Source of the DNA: Pantoea sp. Ep11b | Lineage (GTDB): Bacteria > Pseudomonadota > Gammaproteobacteria > Enterobacterales > Enterobacteriaceae | NCBI RefSeq assembly: GCF_040783975.1 | Contig: NZ_CP160631.1 | Coordinates: forward strand, 2,976,001 to 3,040,000 | Length of the DNA: 64,000 nt | Direction of reading: 5' to 3' | Shown: in pieces, positions 26,811 through 39,900 of the stretch | Position numbering within the stretch: position 1 is the first letter of the stretch | How the letters are laid out: each line of letters starts with the position of its first letter | Position numbers and translations under genes: made by a program | The notes under the pieces: generated by a model | Seen by the model: only the letters and a program-made list of their open reading frames with translations | Database searches by the model: none | What the model was told of the DNA's origin: nothing

Positions 26811-28951
26811 ACGCCCTCTCCTTTATTCGTTGATGGCGAGGTCGCCGGCACCGTCGCGCGGCGCAGGATCTCGTCGCGCGGGCCATCGGCCACGATCCGG
26901 CCGTTATCCATCACCACAATACGATCGACCATCTTCAGCAGCGCCGGACGGTGCGTGACCAGCAGCAGGGTCCGGCCGCTGATCCAGCCCTGCAGCTGAC
27001 GGATCACATGCTCCTCAAGCTGCTCATCCATCGCCGCAGTGGGCTCATCAAGCAGCACCACCTGCGGCTGACGCAGGATCATCCTGCTCAGCATCACCAT
27101 CTGCCGCTGACCGCCCGAGAGGCCGCGCCCGCCTTCATTGATAATCCGATCCAGGCTGGCCGCATCCTGCTGGATCAGCGACAGCGCGCCGCTGATGCGC
27201 AGCGCCTGCAGCATCTCCTGCTCGCTGGCATGAGGATTGCCGAGCATCAGATTCTGCCGCAGCGTGCCAAAGAAGAGGCGGGAGTCGTGCGAGAGCCAGC
27301 CAAGCTGACGGCGTAAATCGATGGGGTCGATACGCTCAATGTCCACGCCATCGACAATCACTTTGCCCTGGGTCGCCAGCGCCTGACCGGCCAGAATTTT
27401 CAGCAGCGTCGATTTGCCCGCCCCGACCTTGCCCAGAATGGCGATCTTCTCGCCGGGCTTAATCTGCAGCTGCTGCACATTCAGCACATTCTTTTCGTTC
27501 TCCTCGTCATAGCTGTAATGCACATTGCGCAGATCGTACTGGCCGGTGAGCGTCGGACAGTGGGCCAGGGTCGCCGTGTCCGGCTGATCGAGCGGCTTTT
27601 TCAGCAGCTCATCGAGCCCTTTCATCGCCATTTTGGCGTGCTGCCAGCGCGAGAAGACCATGGTGAGCTGCATCAGCGGCGCGATGGTGCGCGAGGAGAG
27701 CAGGCTACAGGCGACCAGCGTCCCGGTGGTAATCTGCGAGTCGAGCACCAGATAGACACCAAACACCAGCATTCCTGCGTAGGTCAGCTGCTGTACGGTT
27801 GAGGCCCAGCCGGTGAGACGCGCGCCCCAGAGCCGCTGCTGATTACTGATTGAGGCACTGACTTCGTGCGTCTGCTCCCACTGACGCTGGAAGTAGGGTT
27901 CGGCCTGCAGCGCCTTGATATCCTCAATGCCTTCGATGGTTTCCACCAGCACCGCATTGCGCAGTGCCCCTTCCCGCAACCCCTCTTTCGCCAGCCGCGC
28001 CATCGGGATCTGCACCAGCAGGCCGGGAATGACGATCAGTGGGATCGCCGCCAGCGGGATCAACACCAGCCAGCCGCCCACAAACGACATGATAAACAGG
28101 AACAGGATCACAAACGGCAGGTCGGCCGCCGCCCCGACCGTAGTCGAGGTCAGCAGCTCTCGCACCTGGTCAATCTCACGCAGCTGCGAGATAAAGGAGC
28201 CAGTCGATTTCGGTCGCGCCTCATTGCGGATGCTCATCGCCCGGGCAAACAGCATAGACGAGACTTTCAGGTCGATGCGTTTCCCCATCAGGTCGGAGAC
28301 CTGGGTTCGCATCAGCCGGATAAGATATTCAATGGCCGCCGCGATCAGCACACCGACAAACAGTACCCACAGCGTGGATTCCGACTGGGCCGGGATCACC
28401 CGGTCATAGACCTGCATCGAAAAGAGGATCCCGGCCAGCGCCAGCACGTTGCTGACCACCGAAGCCAGCGAGATCTCGGTGATGCGCCGTCCCATGCCGC
28501 GAAAATTTTTCCAGAACCAGTGCGGTTCATAGGGCTGAATGAACTCGTCGATGCGCGCATCCCGGCCACGCGCGGCCACGCCCACGACACCGACATCACC
28601 TCTGGCGCGTGCCAGCAGTTCTGACAGGGGGCTCTCACGCACCACATCGCCGCCTTCACTGAGCCAGTAACGCGCACTCTCATCGGCATCAATTTCCTCC
28701 AGCACCGCCACGCTGGCATTCTCCAGCACCAGCACCACCGGCGTGATCTCCTGGCGCCAGCGCAGCGAATCCTGTGGCACCATGGTCAGATGCAGCCCCA
28801 GTAGCCCGGAGAGCCGTTCGAGCTGCTGTGCCACTGGCAGATGTTCGAACCAGCGCATCTGCTGACGCAGGGTTTTACCCTCGGCAGGCTTGCCGAATCG
28901 CGCGGCCACACGCAGCATGGCGGCGATCCAGTTGTCCGTATTCATACTCAT
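26807..28951 (-). CDS. Type I secretion ABC transporter (BapC/LapB-like)
   Basis: A 714-residue exporter of the RTX/adhesin type. Residues 1-about 140 are a C39-peptidase-like domain without the catalytic cysteine, which in this family binds unfolded substrate rather than cutting it. The six-span membrane domain covers about 165-450, and the ATPase domain follows: Walker A LGKVGAGKST, signature LSGGQRQM, Walker B VVLLDEPTAAMD and H-loop VTHRPALL. It energises one-step export of the giant adhesin from cytoplasm to surface. ATG 28951 has AAGG before it; an internal ATG two codons on is possible. It starts 16 bases after the TolC-like gene. Confidence 0.9.
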   Translation of the reverse strand: MSMNTDNWIAAMLRVAARFGKPAEGKTLRQQMRWFEHLPVAQQLERLSGLLGLHLTMVPQDSLRWRQEITPVVLVLENASVAVLEEIDADESARYWLSEGGDVVRESPLSELLARARGDVGVVGVAARGRDARIDEFIQPYEPHWFWKNFRGMGRRITEISLASVVSNVLALAGILFSMQVYDRVIPAQSESTLWVLFVGVLIAAAIEYLIRLMRTQVSDLMGKRIDLKVSSMLFARAMSIRNEARPKSTGSFISQLREIDQVRELLTSTTVGAAADLPFVILFLFIMSFVGGWLVLIPLAAIPLIVIPGLLVQIPMARLAKEGLREGALRNAVLVETIEGIEDIKALQAEPYFQRQWEQTHEVSASISNQQRLWGARLTGWASTVQQLTYAGMLVFGVYLVLDSQITTGTLVACSLLSSRTIAPLMQLTMVFSRWQHAKMAMKGLDELLKKPLDQPDTATLAHCPTLTGQYDLRNVHYSYDEENEKNVLNVQQLQIKPGEKIAILGKVGAGKSTLLKILAGQALATQGKVIVDGVDIERIDPIDLRRQLGWLSHDSRLFFGTLRQNLMLGNPHASEQEMLQALRISGALSLIQQDAASLDRIINEGGRGLSGGQRQMVMLSRMILRQPQVVLLDEPTAAMDEQLEEHVIRQLQGWISGRTLLLVTHRPALLKMVDRIVVMDNGRIVADGPRDEILRRATVPATSPSTNKGEGV

Positions 28952-28967
28952 GATTAATGCCTTATCC

Positions 28968-30323
28968 CTATTGCAGCGAAGGAAGGAGATCGCCGCTGCT
29001 TTGCTGGCGATCGATGCCCATGATGTCGAGCAGATTGTCTACGGCGGCGGCATAACGCACGGTCGCATCCCAGCCATCGTAGAGCGCGGTAATGCGTGAG
29101 CTGTCAGCCTGAAAGACATCCTGTTCTACGCTGAGCAGATCGTTGAGGCTGCGCTTACTCAGGCGATACTCATCGGCGTAGACATTGCGGGTATGGTCGG
29201 CGCTGGCGAGCTGTACTTCCCCGGCCGCCTGTCGCTGCTGTGCGCCGATCATGTCAGCATAGGCCGTCGAGGCGTTCTGATTGATGGCGAGCTTGGCCTG
29301 CTGAACCGCGGCCTGAGCCGCCTCACGATCCCCCTCGGCTGACTGGGTTCTGGCATTGACCAGGCCGCCCTGATAAAGCGGGGCTTCCACCTGAAGCTGC
29401 ACTTCATCGTCCCAGTAGGATTGGCGATCGTTTTCATAACGGGTTCGCCCCGCCTGCACTTTGATGGTCGGCCAGTGGCCCGATTCGGCCTGACGCACCC
29501 GCTCACGGGCCGCCTCCTGCTTCGCCTGGGCGCTGCGCACCGCCGCGCTGCTTTCGTAGGCGATCCGGTCGAGGGTGATCTGCTGTTTCAGCAGCGCCTG
29601 AGGCAGTTCAGGCAGCGTGGCGGGGACGACGCCGGTCAGCACGGTCAGCTGCGCGGTAGCGGAACGAAGCTGCGCGCGATACTGCTCCACCGTTGCCTGC
29701 ATAGCGGCGATGCGGGTTTCCGCCTGCAGCACATCTGACTGCGAATTGAGCCCGGCATCAGCGCGCAGTTTTGCAATATCGCGTACCCGCTGCAGCGAGG
29801 CGATATTGGTGCGCGCCGTGTCGGCCAGCGCCTGATAGCGTTTGACTTCGAGGTAGGCCTGCAGGGTATCTTCTGCCACGGTCGTCATTGAGTCGAACAA
29901 CCCATAGCGATAGGCATCCGACAGCGCATGCTGCTCATCGATGGCACTGCCGGTGCGACCAAAGTCATAGAGAAGCTGGCTGAGCGTGATCCCGCCCGAA
30001 CCGTTGTTGTTCAGGCTGCCAGCGGAGTCGGTCTGATGAGAGCGCCCCGCCGCGCCCTGCAGGGAAATCTGCGGATACCAGGCACTGCGGGCAGCATCCA
30101 GATCGCCCTGCCCCACATGGATCTGTGCCGCCGCTTCCGAGATTTTCGGATTGCGGGCGAAGGCACGGAGAATGGCGTCACGCAGCGTTAAGCTGGCAAC
30201 CTGCTCTTCGCTGGGGGCGGCACGCCAGTTAAATTCGGCTTTAGGTAAGGGTGCGGCCAGTGCCGCAGGAGTGACAACACCACTCAGGGCGTAGAGCAAA
30301 AAAGTTAATCGCGCTTTGTTCAT
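28968..30323 (-). CDS. TolC-family outer-membrane channel of the adhesin exporter (BapB/LapE-like)
   Basis: A 451-residue outer-membrane efflux protein. Signal peptide MNKARLTFLLYALSGVVT with a likely cut after ALA. Two halves of long helices and short strands are typical of the TolC fold: QIHVGQGDLDAARSAWYPQIS and LSQLLYDFGRTGSAIDEQ in the first, VQAGRTRYENDRQSYWDD and LYQGGLVNARTQSAEGDRE in the second. I set the start at ATG 30323, since the frame extended to a TTG at 30335 would put odd residues before the signal. It gives the type I exporter its tunnel across periplasm and outer membrane. First of three transporter genes that follow the adhesin in the same direction. Confidence 0.88.
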   Translation of the reverse strand: MNKARLTFLLYALSGVVTPAALAAPLPKAEFNWRAAPSEEQVASLTLRDAILRAFARNPKISEAAAQIHVGQGDLDAARSAWYPQISLQGAAGRSHQTDSAGSLNNNGSGGITLSQLLYDFGRTGSAIDEQHALSDAYRYGLFDSMTTVAEDTLQAYLEVKRYQALADTARTNIASLQRVRDIAKLRADAGLNSQSDVLQAETRIAAMQATVEQYRAQLRSATAQLTVLTGVVPATLPELPQALLKQQITLDRIAYESSAAVRSAQAKQEAARERVRQAESGHWPTIKVQAGRTRYENDRQSYWDDEVQLQVEAPLYQGGLVNARTQSAEGDREAAQAAVQQAKLAINQNASTAYADMIGAQQRQAAGEVQLASADHTRNVYADEYRLSKRSLNDLLSVEQDVFQADSSRITALYDGWDATVRYAAAVDNLLDIMGIDRQQSSGDLLPSLQ

Positions 30324-30896
30324 TATCCATACCAACAGGGGTTCTTATCATCATGGTGTTTTTCCCGGTGAACAAAGCGTGCAAAAGGGGTGCTGCTCAG
30401 AAGCTGATGGTACTTTTTCAATATTTTATTTATGGGTCGCAAGTCAGACGCTCCACGACCTTTAACATTATTAGATCATTTCACGCGCAGATTCCTGCTA
30501 AAAACAGATGAAATCTTTGATATTTCTGCCGGATGGCTGAAATATAGCCACCTGCCAGCCTCACATGCCGCCAGGCTGAGTGAACAGTACGGCGCAGCAG
30601 GCAGTGATTTTATTAATGTATTCGCGTTTGATCCCGGGCGTGCCGCAGACGGCGTCAGCCGCTGTTTAAGCGGGTCTGTAGTGATCGCGTGACGCCGTTC
30701 TGAATCAGCCACCTGAAACAGGCAACAGCACCCTCTGTCACGCTTCCGGAACCGTCTGACCTGTCAGCGCGGGCCGCTGATACAGAGCGCCGGAACGGGC
30801 CCCCTGGTGCGATGCCGTTTGCTGCGCTTACCCTAAACTTTCAGGCTGTTGATGGATAGTGGCGATAGTCTGGAAAGTGCCGGGATGAAGACACGC
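30324..30896. other. Gap between the adhesin terminator and the transporter genes
   Basis: About 570 bases with no clear gene. Frames of 78-86 codons exist on both strands over 30432-30712, but neither has a ribosome site and they shadow each other. Because a terminator separates the adhesin from the transporter genes, a separate promoter for the latter is expected here; I could not single one out. Confidence 0.4.
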
Positions 30897-30924
30897 AAAA
30901 AAGCGGGTGCTTTCGCACCCGCTT
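30897..30924 (-). terminator. Terminator of the giant adhesin gene
   Basis: The 10-bp stem AAGCGGGTGC/GCACCCGCTT has a 4-base loop and is followed on the minus strand by a T run. It begins about 30 bases after the adhesin stop, so the exporter genes downstream are transcribed by read-through or from their own promoter. Confidence 0.88.
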
Positions 30925-30954
30925 CGTCCCTTACTCTGTCAGCGTTCGGGGTCG

Positions 30955-33900
30955 TTACACGACGTGAACCTGCAGATTCTGCTGCACCAGCACATCCCCC
31001 AGCGTGTTATCGCTGCTCAGTGCCGAGTTGTGGTAGATCTCAAAGACTCTGCCCTCCACCGTGCGCTCGCCGCTGACTTCCCAGATCCCGCCGTTGCTGT
31101 TCGCCAGCGTCACCTGGCTGCCATCCGCCCCTTTGATCAGCAGATCGTCACTCTGTTTATCCGTGATGTTGAGTGCCTCATTGAGATCGAGCTTCACGGC
31201 GTTGGTGCCGGTTCTGCCCAGGTCGAGTACCTCAATGTGTTCGACCTTCAGGCCCAGCGCGGTGAGATCCAGCGTGAGATTCTCACCGTTAAGCACCAGG
31301 GTATCGGTGCCTGCACCGCCGTCGATGTGGGTAAAGTTAAGGTCGCTGACCGTCACGATATCCGCACCGCTGCTGCCGACCACCGAGGCGCCTTCTGCCG
31401 TGCTGCCATCTGCCAGCGTGATCACCACGCCGCCGATGGTGTAGCCCACCTCCTCTGCCGGGGCCGGGTCTGCGGCCACTGCCGCCACGGTCTCACTGAC
31501 CGGAGCGGTTTCGCTGCTGCTGACCGGCGTCACGCTATCCGCCTCCGTGACCAGCGTGGAGGCTACCGCCACCGTGGCGCTGCTCTCCTCGCCGCTGGTG
31601 CTGGCCGTGTGCTGCGTCTCAGAGCCGACACTGGCGAGCGTGGCGCTGTCATCCACCACCGAGAACAGGGCAACCGACTCGGTTGCCGCCAGCGTCACCG
31701 GCAGCAGCGAGCCCAGGATCAGGGTGTTGGTGGTGGTGTAGCTGTTTCCGGCCGCATCGACAATCGAGACTTTGGCCAGGGTATTCAGCGACAGCAGCAG
31801 ACCGCCAACCGACAGCAGCGACGGTGAGAAGTTAACGGCGTAACGTCCCAGCGCATCGGTCGTGGTCGTCAGCGTTGGTCCGTTACTGCCGTTGGAGAGC
31901 AGCAGCGTCACACTGACTTTCGAGCCCTGGGCCGCATTCAGCGAACCGCCCTGCACCACCAGGCCATAGAGCGCAGAACCGACCAGGCTGAGCACCGGAT
32001 CGACCCCGACCAGCGGCTGGTTATGCGACAGCGCGGTAAAGGTGCTGTTGCTGGTCGCGGTGTTGCCACCGATATCCGCCACCGTCACGGTCAGCGGATG
32101 ACTGCCGTCCGCGATCCCTTTCAGCGTCGCTGACGGCACGGTGACGCTCCATGTGCCATCCGCCCCGACCGTGGTGGTGAGAACCGCACCCGCCACGTTA
32201 ACCGTGACCCTGCCGCCCACCGCGTTGGTGCTGCTTCCCCGGATGATTTCACCGCTGTTTGCTTCCGCGATGTTGAGGTAACCATCGCCGCCAAAGAAGC
32301 TGTTCACGCTCACCGTCGGCAGCGTGTGGCTCACCACCGCCAGCGACGACGACACTGTACCGGTGCTGCCTGCGCCGTTGACCACGCTGGCGGTCACGGT
32401 CTGCAGGCCATCCGCGATGGCGGCGAGGTTAGCCGCCGGCACGGAGAGGCTCCAGTTGCCGTTGCTGCTGACCGTGGTGCTGTAGGTCTGGCCGCCCAGC
32501 GTCACCCGCACCACCGATCCCTCGGCGTTGCTGGCGGTGCCGCTGATGGTCTGGGCCGTTTTCACATCCACGGCGCTCAGGGCACTGTCGCCAAACAGTG
32601 AGGTAATGGCGACCACCGGCGTCGACTGACTGATGACGCTGAGTGTACCGCTGCTGTTGACCACGTTGCCGTAGGCGTCCGTACCGGTCACCGTGACGGT
32701 CTTCGTGCCATCGGTGATCGCCGTCAGATCCGCCTTCGGTACGCTGATGCTCCAGTTTCCGCCGCTGACCACTTTGGTGGTGTAGGTCAGGCCATTCAGC
32801 GTGGCGCTGACCACAGAGCCTGCAGAGAGGCTGGAGGTGCCGCTCAGCGTCTGGTTAGAGGCCAGATCCGCCGCGCTCAGCACGCCATCGCCAAACACCG
32901 TATTGACGGAGAGCGTGGGCTGAACCAGCCCCAGCGAAACGCCCGCGCTGGTGCTGCTGACGTTGCCGACCAGGTCGGTCACCGACGCGCTGACGGTGAA
33001 GTTACCGTTCAGCAGCGTCGAGAGCACCGCTGGCGACACCGTCGTTGAGAAGCTGCCGTCTGCGTTGACCAGCGCCGTGGCGGTGGTATTGCCAATCGCC
33101 AGCGTGACGCGGCTGCCTGCTGCGACCCCGGAAACGGTGCCGCTGATGGTCTGCGTCACCAGCGATTCCGCCAGGTTCAGCACGCCATCCCCGAATAGCG
33201 GATTCAGCGTGACTTTTGGCAGAGTGTGGATGCCGACCAGGGCGGTGGCATTCGCGCTGCTGGTGTTACCGGCGCTGTCGGTTACGCTGACGCCGACCGT
33301 CAGCGTGCCATCCGCCAGCCCCTGCAGCAGGGCTGGCGACAGCGGAACATTGAAGTTGCCGTTCACATCGGTCGACGTGACAAACTGCTGCGCGCCGACA
33401 GAAACCACCACGCGCGATCCCGCTTCCGCGCCGCCAATTACTCCACCCACCGTCTGCGCGAGCAGCGCGTCTGCCACATTCAGCAGACCGTCGCCAAACA
33501 GCGGATTAATGGTGATGGTCGGCAGCAGCGTATCGACCCGGAACCCGGCGCTGGTGGACGCGGTGTTGCCCGCCGCGTCCGTCACCGACGCGCCGACGGT
33601 CAGGTTGCCCTGCGCCAGCGTGCCCAGAATATCCGGCGTGACCGTGGCACTGAACGCCCCGCCCGCACCCACCGTCGCGGTGACCTGGCTGTTGCCGACC
33701 GTGAGCGTCACCGTGGCGCCCTGGGCAACGTTGGTCACCACGCCACTGATCACCTGGCTGGTGGCGATGTCGGCCAGGTTCAGCACGCCATCACCAAACA
33801 GCGACGTCAGCGAAACCGACGGCGCCTGGGTAAAGACACCGATGGTTGTGCTGCCGGAGGCCACGTTGCCGGCCGCATCCCGGACGCTGACGCCCAGCGT

Positions 33901-36900
33901 CAGGTTGCCATCGAGCAGTGCGGTCAGATCGCTGGCCGGCAGGTTTACGCTCCAGGCCCCGCCCGCCTGCACCGTAGTGGTGTAGCTCTTGCTGCCAAAG
34001 GTAACCGTGACCTGCGAACCGGCCGCCGCATTCTGGATCACGCCGCCGACCAGCTGCCCGGCCGCGGCTTCCGCGATGTTCAGCAGGTTATCGCCGCCAA
34101 ACAGCCCGGTAAGCTCACCCACCACCGGCACCGCATTGACAATCGACGTCACGGATTCCCCCACGGTACGGGTGTTGCCCGCGCCATCCGTCAGGGTCAC
34201 GTTAAACGCCAGATTGCCATCGCCCAACAGACCCAGCACCGACGGCGGCACCACGATGGCCCATTTTCCATCCTGACCTACGCTGGCGGAGAGCGTGGTT
34301 CCGCCCAGCAGCACCGACACGGTCGCGCCCACGCCCGCCGAGGTCGCCACCCCGGAAATCGTCTGCGCCACGGTGGCGTCCAGCGCGCTGAGCGTGCCGT
34401 CGCCAAACACCGAATCGACCACCAGCGTCAGCGCGCTGTTGACCACTTTGTTGACCGTCAGCGTGGCGTCTGTCTGGTTTCCGGCGCCGTCACTGACCCG
34501 CACGCCAAACACCAGCACACCTTCCGTCAGGCCCGCCAGCACCTCCGGCGTCAGGTTAAGGCTCCAGCGTCCATCCGCACCGACGGTCGCGGTGGCGAGA
34601 GGCGCCGCATCGCCCAGGTAGAGAGCGATCGTCTGGCCCTCGGCCCCCTGCGCACTGCCGGTCAGCACCTGACTGGTCACCAGGTCAGCGGCGTTGATCA
34701 GGTTGTCGCCCAGGAATGCATCCACCTGCACCAGCGGCGCAGAGGTATTCACCGTGACCGGCTGGCTGGCTGTGCCCACGTTGCCCGCCAGATCGGTGAG
34801 CTGCGCGGTGATCACCAGCGTCGAGCCGTCGGTCAGCGCCTGCATGGCGCTGGCGGGTACGGTGGTGGACCAACTGCCGTCGCTCTGCACAACGGCGCTG
34901 TAGGTCTGATTATCGAAGGTGACGGTGACCTGGCGGCCCGCTTCGCTGGCGTCGGTGGTGCCGCTGATGACCTGGCTGACACCGCTTTCACTGCTGTTCA
35001 CCTGGTTATCGTCGGCAAAGTTATTGATAAACAGCGCCGGTGGCGTCAGGTCGATCAGAATATCTCCGCTGGTGCTGACCGGCGTGGTGCCGTCAGTGGC
35101 ATTCACCGTGATCGTCACGCTGCCGTCCGCCTCCCCAAACGCGCTGACCGGCAGGGCCGCCGTTGACCAGTTGCCCTGCGCATCCAGCGTGGTGCTGTAA
35201 TCCAGCCCCGCGATCACCACCGTGACCACGCCACCGGCACCCAGCCCGGATGAGGTGCCGCTCACGACCACCCCGCCCGCCAGATCCTGGGTGCTGATAA
35301 TGTTGTCACCCGAGACGGTGCCCAGCGTCACCAGCGGCCCTGGCGGAGGCGTCAGATCGACCGCCAGGCTGACCGAGCCCGTGCCGGTATTGCCGGCCAG
35401 ATCGGTCACCGTCAGATTCAGGGTTGTGGCAGTGCCAAAGGTCGCCATCTGCTCTGGCGTCAGCGTCACGCTCCAGCTGCCGTTGGCCGCCACAATCGCG
35501 GTGCCAAGCAGCGTGTCATTCAGCGAAACCGTCACCACAGTTCCCGGTTCGGCACCAGTCGCCGTGCCGCTGAGCAGCTGCGGCTGAATGCTCTCGCCGT
35601 AATTCAGCACGTTGTCGCCGGTAAAGTCCGTGATGCTGAGCACCGGCGGCGTGGTGTCGAGCACCAGCGAGCTGTTAATCGTCGCGCTGTTACCCGCGCC
35701 ATCGGTGACCGTGATGGTGACCGGATAGGTGCCATCCGTCAGCGCCGAAAGCTGGTCCGCTGTCAGCGGCACCGCCCAGTTACCGCTGCTATCGGCCGTG
35801 GTGGTGTAGCGTTCGCCCCCCAGCGTCAGCTCGACGCGCTGATTCGGCTCCGCCTTGCCGGTCGTGCCGCTCAGGTTAATCCCGGCGGCAGCCTCATCAG
35901 CATTCACATAGCTACCCAGGAAATCCGGGCTGACCACCGGTTTCGGTGCGATGAAGCTGGCGAAGAACGGCAGCTGCGCTGATGCGCTGTTGCCCGCCGC
36001 ATCCACGACGTTAACCGTCAGCGTCTGCGCGCCATTCGTCAGCGAATTCAGGGCATTGGCCGGAATGTCCACCGTCCAGTTGCCGTCCGTATCCACCGTA
36101 CCGGAATAGCGGCTGCCGTTGAGGTCAACGGTAATGCTGACCGCCTGATTTGCCCCGGTGCTGCCGGTAGTACCGGTCAGAGTGACCCCGGCCGCGGCTT
36201 CGCTGATGTTCAGCTGGTTATCGCCGCCAAAGGTGTCCGGACTAAAGGTCGGTACCGGCAGGGTAACCGCCGTCACCACGTTCAGCGCGGTGCTGTCGCT
36301 GTTACCGGCGATGTCTGTCGCGGTCACGGTGATGGTGTGGCTGCCGGTGGTAAAGGTCGCTAACTGATCTGGCGAGAGCGTCAGCGACCAGCTGCCATCG
36401 TTCTGCACCGTGGCGGCCAGTGGCTCATTGTCGTTGAAACCTGAGATCAGCACCGCCACCGTCTGTCCGGCACCGGTAATACCGGTGGATCCCGTCAGAA
36501 CCTGCGGATTGAGCGCCTCGGCCACGTTGAGCGCCCCGTCGCCAAACGGCAGATTCAGTGTGACATCCGGCAGCGTGTTGATGGCCACCAGCACCGTGCC
36601 GTTGATGCTGGCGCTGTTGCCACTGGCGGAGGTGACCGTCACGCTGACCGGCCAGTTACCGTCCGGCAGGCTCTGCAGCAGGGCTGGAGAGAGGTCGAGC
36701 GTCCAGCGCGTCCTGTCTGCACTCAGTTCCGCGTCATAGCGCGTGCCATTGATGGTCACCGTCACGCTCTCGGCATCCTGACTGTTCACGGCCCCGGTCA
36801 GGAAACCGCCCTCGGCCGCCTCTGCGGCATTGATACGGCCATCGGTGAAGGGCGTATCCAGCGTCGGCTCCGCCAGTGGCGTCAGTGCCGAGGTGAAGGT

Positions 36901-39900
36901 TTTGCTCAGCTGGCTGGTGTTGCCTGCGCGGTCGGTCGTCACCAGGGTCAGCGTGTGCACACCGGCGCCCAGGCTGGCGATCACCTCCGGCGTCAGGCTG
37001 GCGCTCCAGTTCCCGCTGGCGTCAACCGTGACTGCCAGCGGGATGTTCTGATCGCCCACCGTGACGCTCAGGGTCTGACCGGCCACCACCGTTGAGGTGC
37101 CGGTGACCTGCTGAACCACACCCGCTTCCGTAATGTTGATGATGTTGTCACCAAACAGAATATCGGTGAAAACGGCGGAAACCGGAGGTGTCCTCAGGAC
37201 CTCCACGTCTGCGGTTACCTGCGCCGGATTGCCGGCCGCATCTGTGGCGGTGACCACCACCTGCGTCACCCCATCGACCAGCGCGTCCAGCGCGTCCGGA
37301 TCCAGTGTAAGCGTCCAGTTGCCGCTGGCATCGGTAGTGGTGCTGAACGGCTGCGAACCGACAGTGATGCTCAGTACGGTGCCTTCCGCCAGGTTGGTGC
37401 TGCCGCCACTCAGCGTCAGCGACCCTGCAATATCGGCGTCACTGACCAGCGCATCGCCAAACGGCGTCTGCAGGGTCAGGGCGGGCGGCGCATTAATCGC
37501 CACGTCGATCGACAGATCGCTGTTCGTCGTGACATTGCCCGCGGCGTCGGTGACCGACACGCTGATGCCGTTCGTGCCATCCGCCAGCTGCTGCAGATCG
37601 GCGGTGGGTATCGTGACCGACCAGCTGCCGTCCTCCGCGGCCGTGGTGGTGTAGCTGACGTTATTGAGCGTCACCGTGACCGGCAGGCCACCAGTGGTGG
37701 TGCCCCCGATGGTGAGATCCTGGAGCGATTCCGCCACGTCCAGGATATCACCTGCGCTGACCGTGATGCCGGTCAGTGCAGGTGGGGTGGTAATGAAGCT
37801 GACCTCCTGGCTGACGGTGGCCGGATTACCGGCCGCGTCGCTGGCCGTGACGGTAAAGGTTTGCGTGCTGCCGGACGCCAGGCCGGTAAAGGCGCCGGAC
37901 GGCACCGTTACGCTCCAGTTGCCGTCAGCGTCGAGTGTGGTGGTGTAATCATTGCCGTTAAACGATACCGTGACCTGCGTGCCGGCGGCCAGCCGGGTAC
38001 TGGCGCCGCTGACCACCACATCCGCGGCGGCCTCAATCGCATTGATCACATCATCCCCGGCCACCACATCGAGCGTCAGCGTCGGCTGAACCTGATCACT
38101 GGCCAGCACGACCAGCGAGGCGCTGCTGCTGGCCGGATTGCCCGATGCATCGGCGGAGACCACCACCAGCAGCTGGTCGCCATCCGGCAGATTAGCGAGA
38201 TCGGCGGCAGGAACGGTCACCGTCCAGAGTCCCTCTCCGTCGACCGTGCCGCTGTACTGGATCCCGTTCAGCGTAACCGTCACCAGCTGGCCTGTCGCCA
38301 GGTTGGTGCTGCCGCCGCTGATAGCCAGATCCTGCTGCGCTTCGGCCTGATTCAGGAAGTTATCGCCACTGATGGGATCGATGGTCAGGGCAGGCAGATT
38401 CGCGCTGTCCGCAGCAAGCGTCAGGGTCTGCGGCACCGTGGTCGGGTTGCCCGCCGCATCCGTCAGCGTCACCTCAACCGGATAGTTGCCGTCTGCCAGC
38501 CCCTGAAGGACGCTGGCGGGCAGCGTGACCTGCCAGCTGCCGTCAGAGAGTACCAGGGTGGTGTAATCCACATTCTGGAAGCTGACGGTCACGGTCTGTC
38601 CGGCATCCCCGACCGACGCGCTGCCGCTGATGGTGACGGGTTCCAGCACCTCCAGTGAGTTGATGATGTTGTCACCGCCCATCGGATTCAGGGTCAGCGT
38701 CGGTGGCGTCAGATCCACCGTCACCGCGCGGGTCAGCGACCCGCTGTTACCGGCGGCATCGCTGGCCGTGACCACCAGATCATTGACGCCCGGGGCCAGT
38801 AACTGCAGCTGTTCCGGCGTTAAGGTCAGTGTCCAGTTGCCCTGCGCATCCACCGTCGCAGAGTAATCATTTCCGCCCAGCGTTACCGTTACCGACTGGC
38901 CGCTGCCCGCGACGCCGGTGGTGCCGCTCAGCGTCTGGCTGAGCGCCGACTCGGCCAGGTTGAGATAGCCGTCGCCAAACGGGGTGTTAAGGCTGATCGC
39001 GAGGTCGCCGGTCGCCACGCTGATCTCGCGCGTTTCAGTCACCGGATTGCCTGCCGCATCACTGACCGTTACCGTCAGGATATAGGCCCCGGCCGGAATG
39101 CCCGCCAGCGCCCCGGCAGGCAGCGTCAGGCTCCAGTCGCCATCCTGGCCCACGGTGGTGGTCCAAATCTGATTATTCAGGGTCACGGTGACCCGCTGTC
39201 CGGCCTCCGCACTGCTGCTGCCACTCAGTTCAATCGGGGCAAGGCTTTCAGCGATATTGACGATGTTGTCATCCGCGACGGCATTCAGGGTCAGGGTCGG
39301 TGGCGTCAGATCGACCGTCACGCTGCCCTGGCTGCTGCCGCTGTTCCCGGCGGCATCCTGAACCGTCACGGTGTAGTCCACCACCGCTTCCGGCAGATCG
39401 GCCAGCGCCGTGGCGGGCACGCTGACCTGCCAGTTGCCGTTGCTGTCGACCGTGCCGGTGTAGGTGAGGCCATTCAGCAGCACGCTGACCGTCTGACCGT
39501 CGCCTGTGATGCCCGTGGTGCCGCTCAGCGTCTGGGCGGTGGCGATCTCGCTGCTGTTGAGCGTGCCGTCACCGAAGGCCGACACAATCTGGGGTGCCGG
39601 CGGCGTGGTCAGCACGCTGAGCGAGGCTTCGCTGCTCAGGGCCGCCCCCCCGCTGTCCGTCGCCGTGACCGTCAGCGTGTAAGGGCCGTCAGCCAGCGCC
39701 GTCAGCGCCTCAGCCGGAACGATAACGCTCCAGCGGCCGTCGGCCGACACCTGGGCGGTGTAGCTGACACTGTTGAACAGCAGCGTAACCAGATCGCCCT
39801 GCGGCACGTTGACGGCGCTGCCGGTGACGATCAGCGGCTGACCCAGCTCCAGCGCATTCAGGTAGTTGTCACCGCTGATGGCGTCAAGCGACAGGCCAGA

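Noticed and set aside
30432-30712. Overlapping 86-codon (plus) and 78-codon (minus) frames between adhesin and exporter genes
   Set aside because: Neither has a ribosome site, and they lie over each other; I could not support either as a gene.
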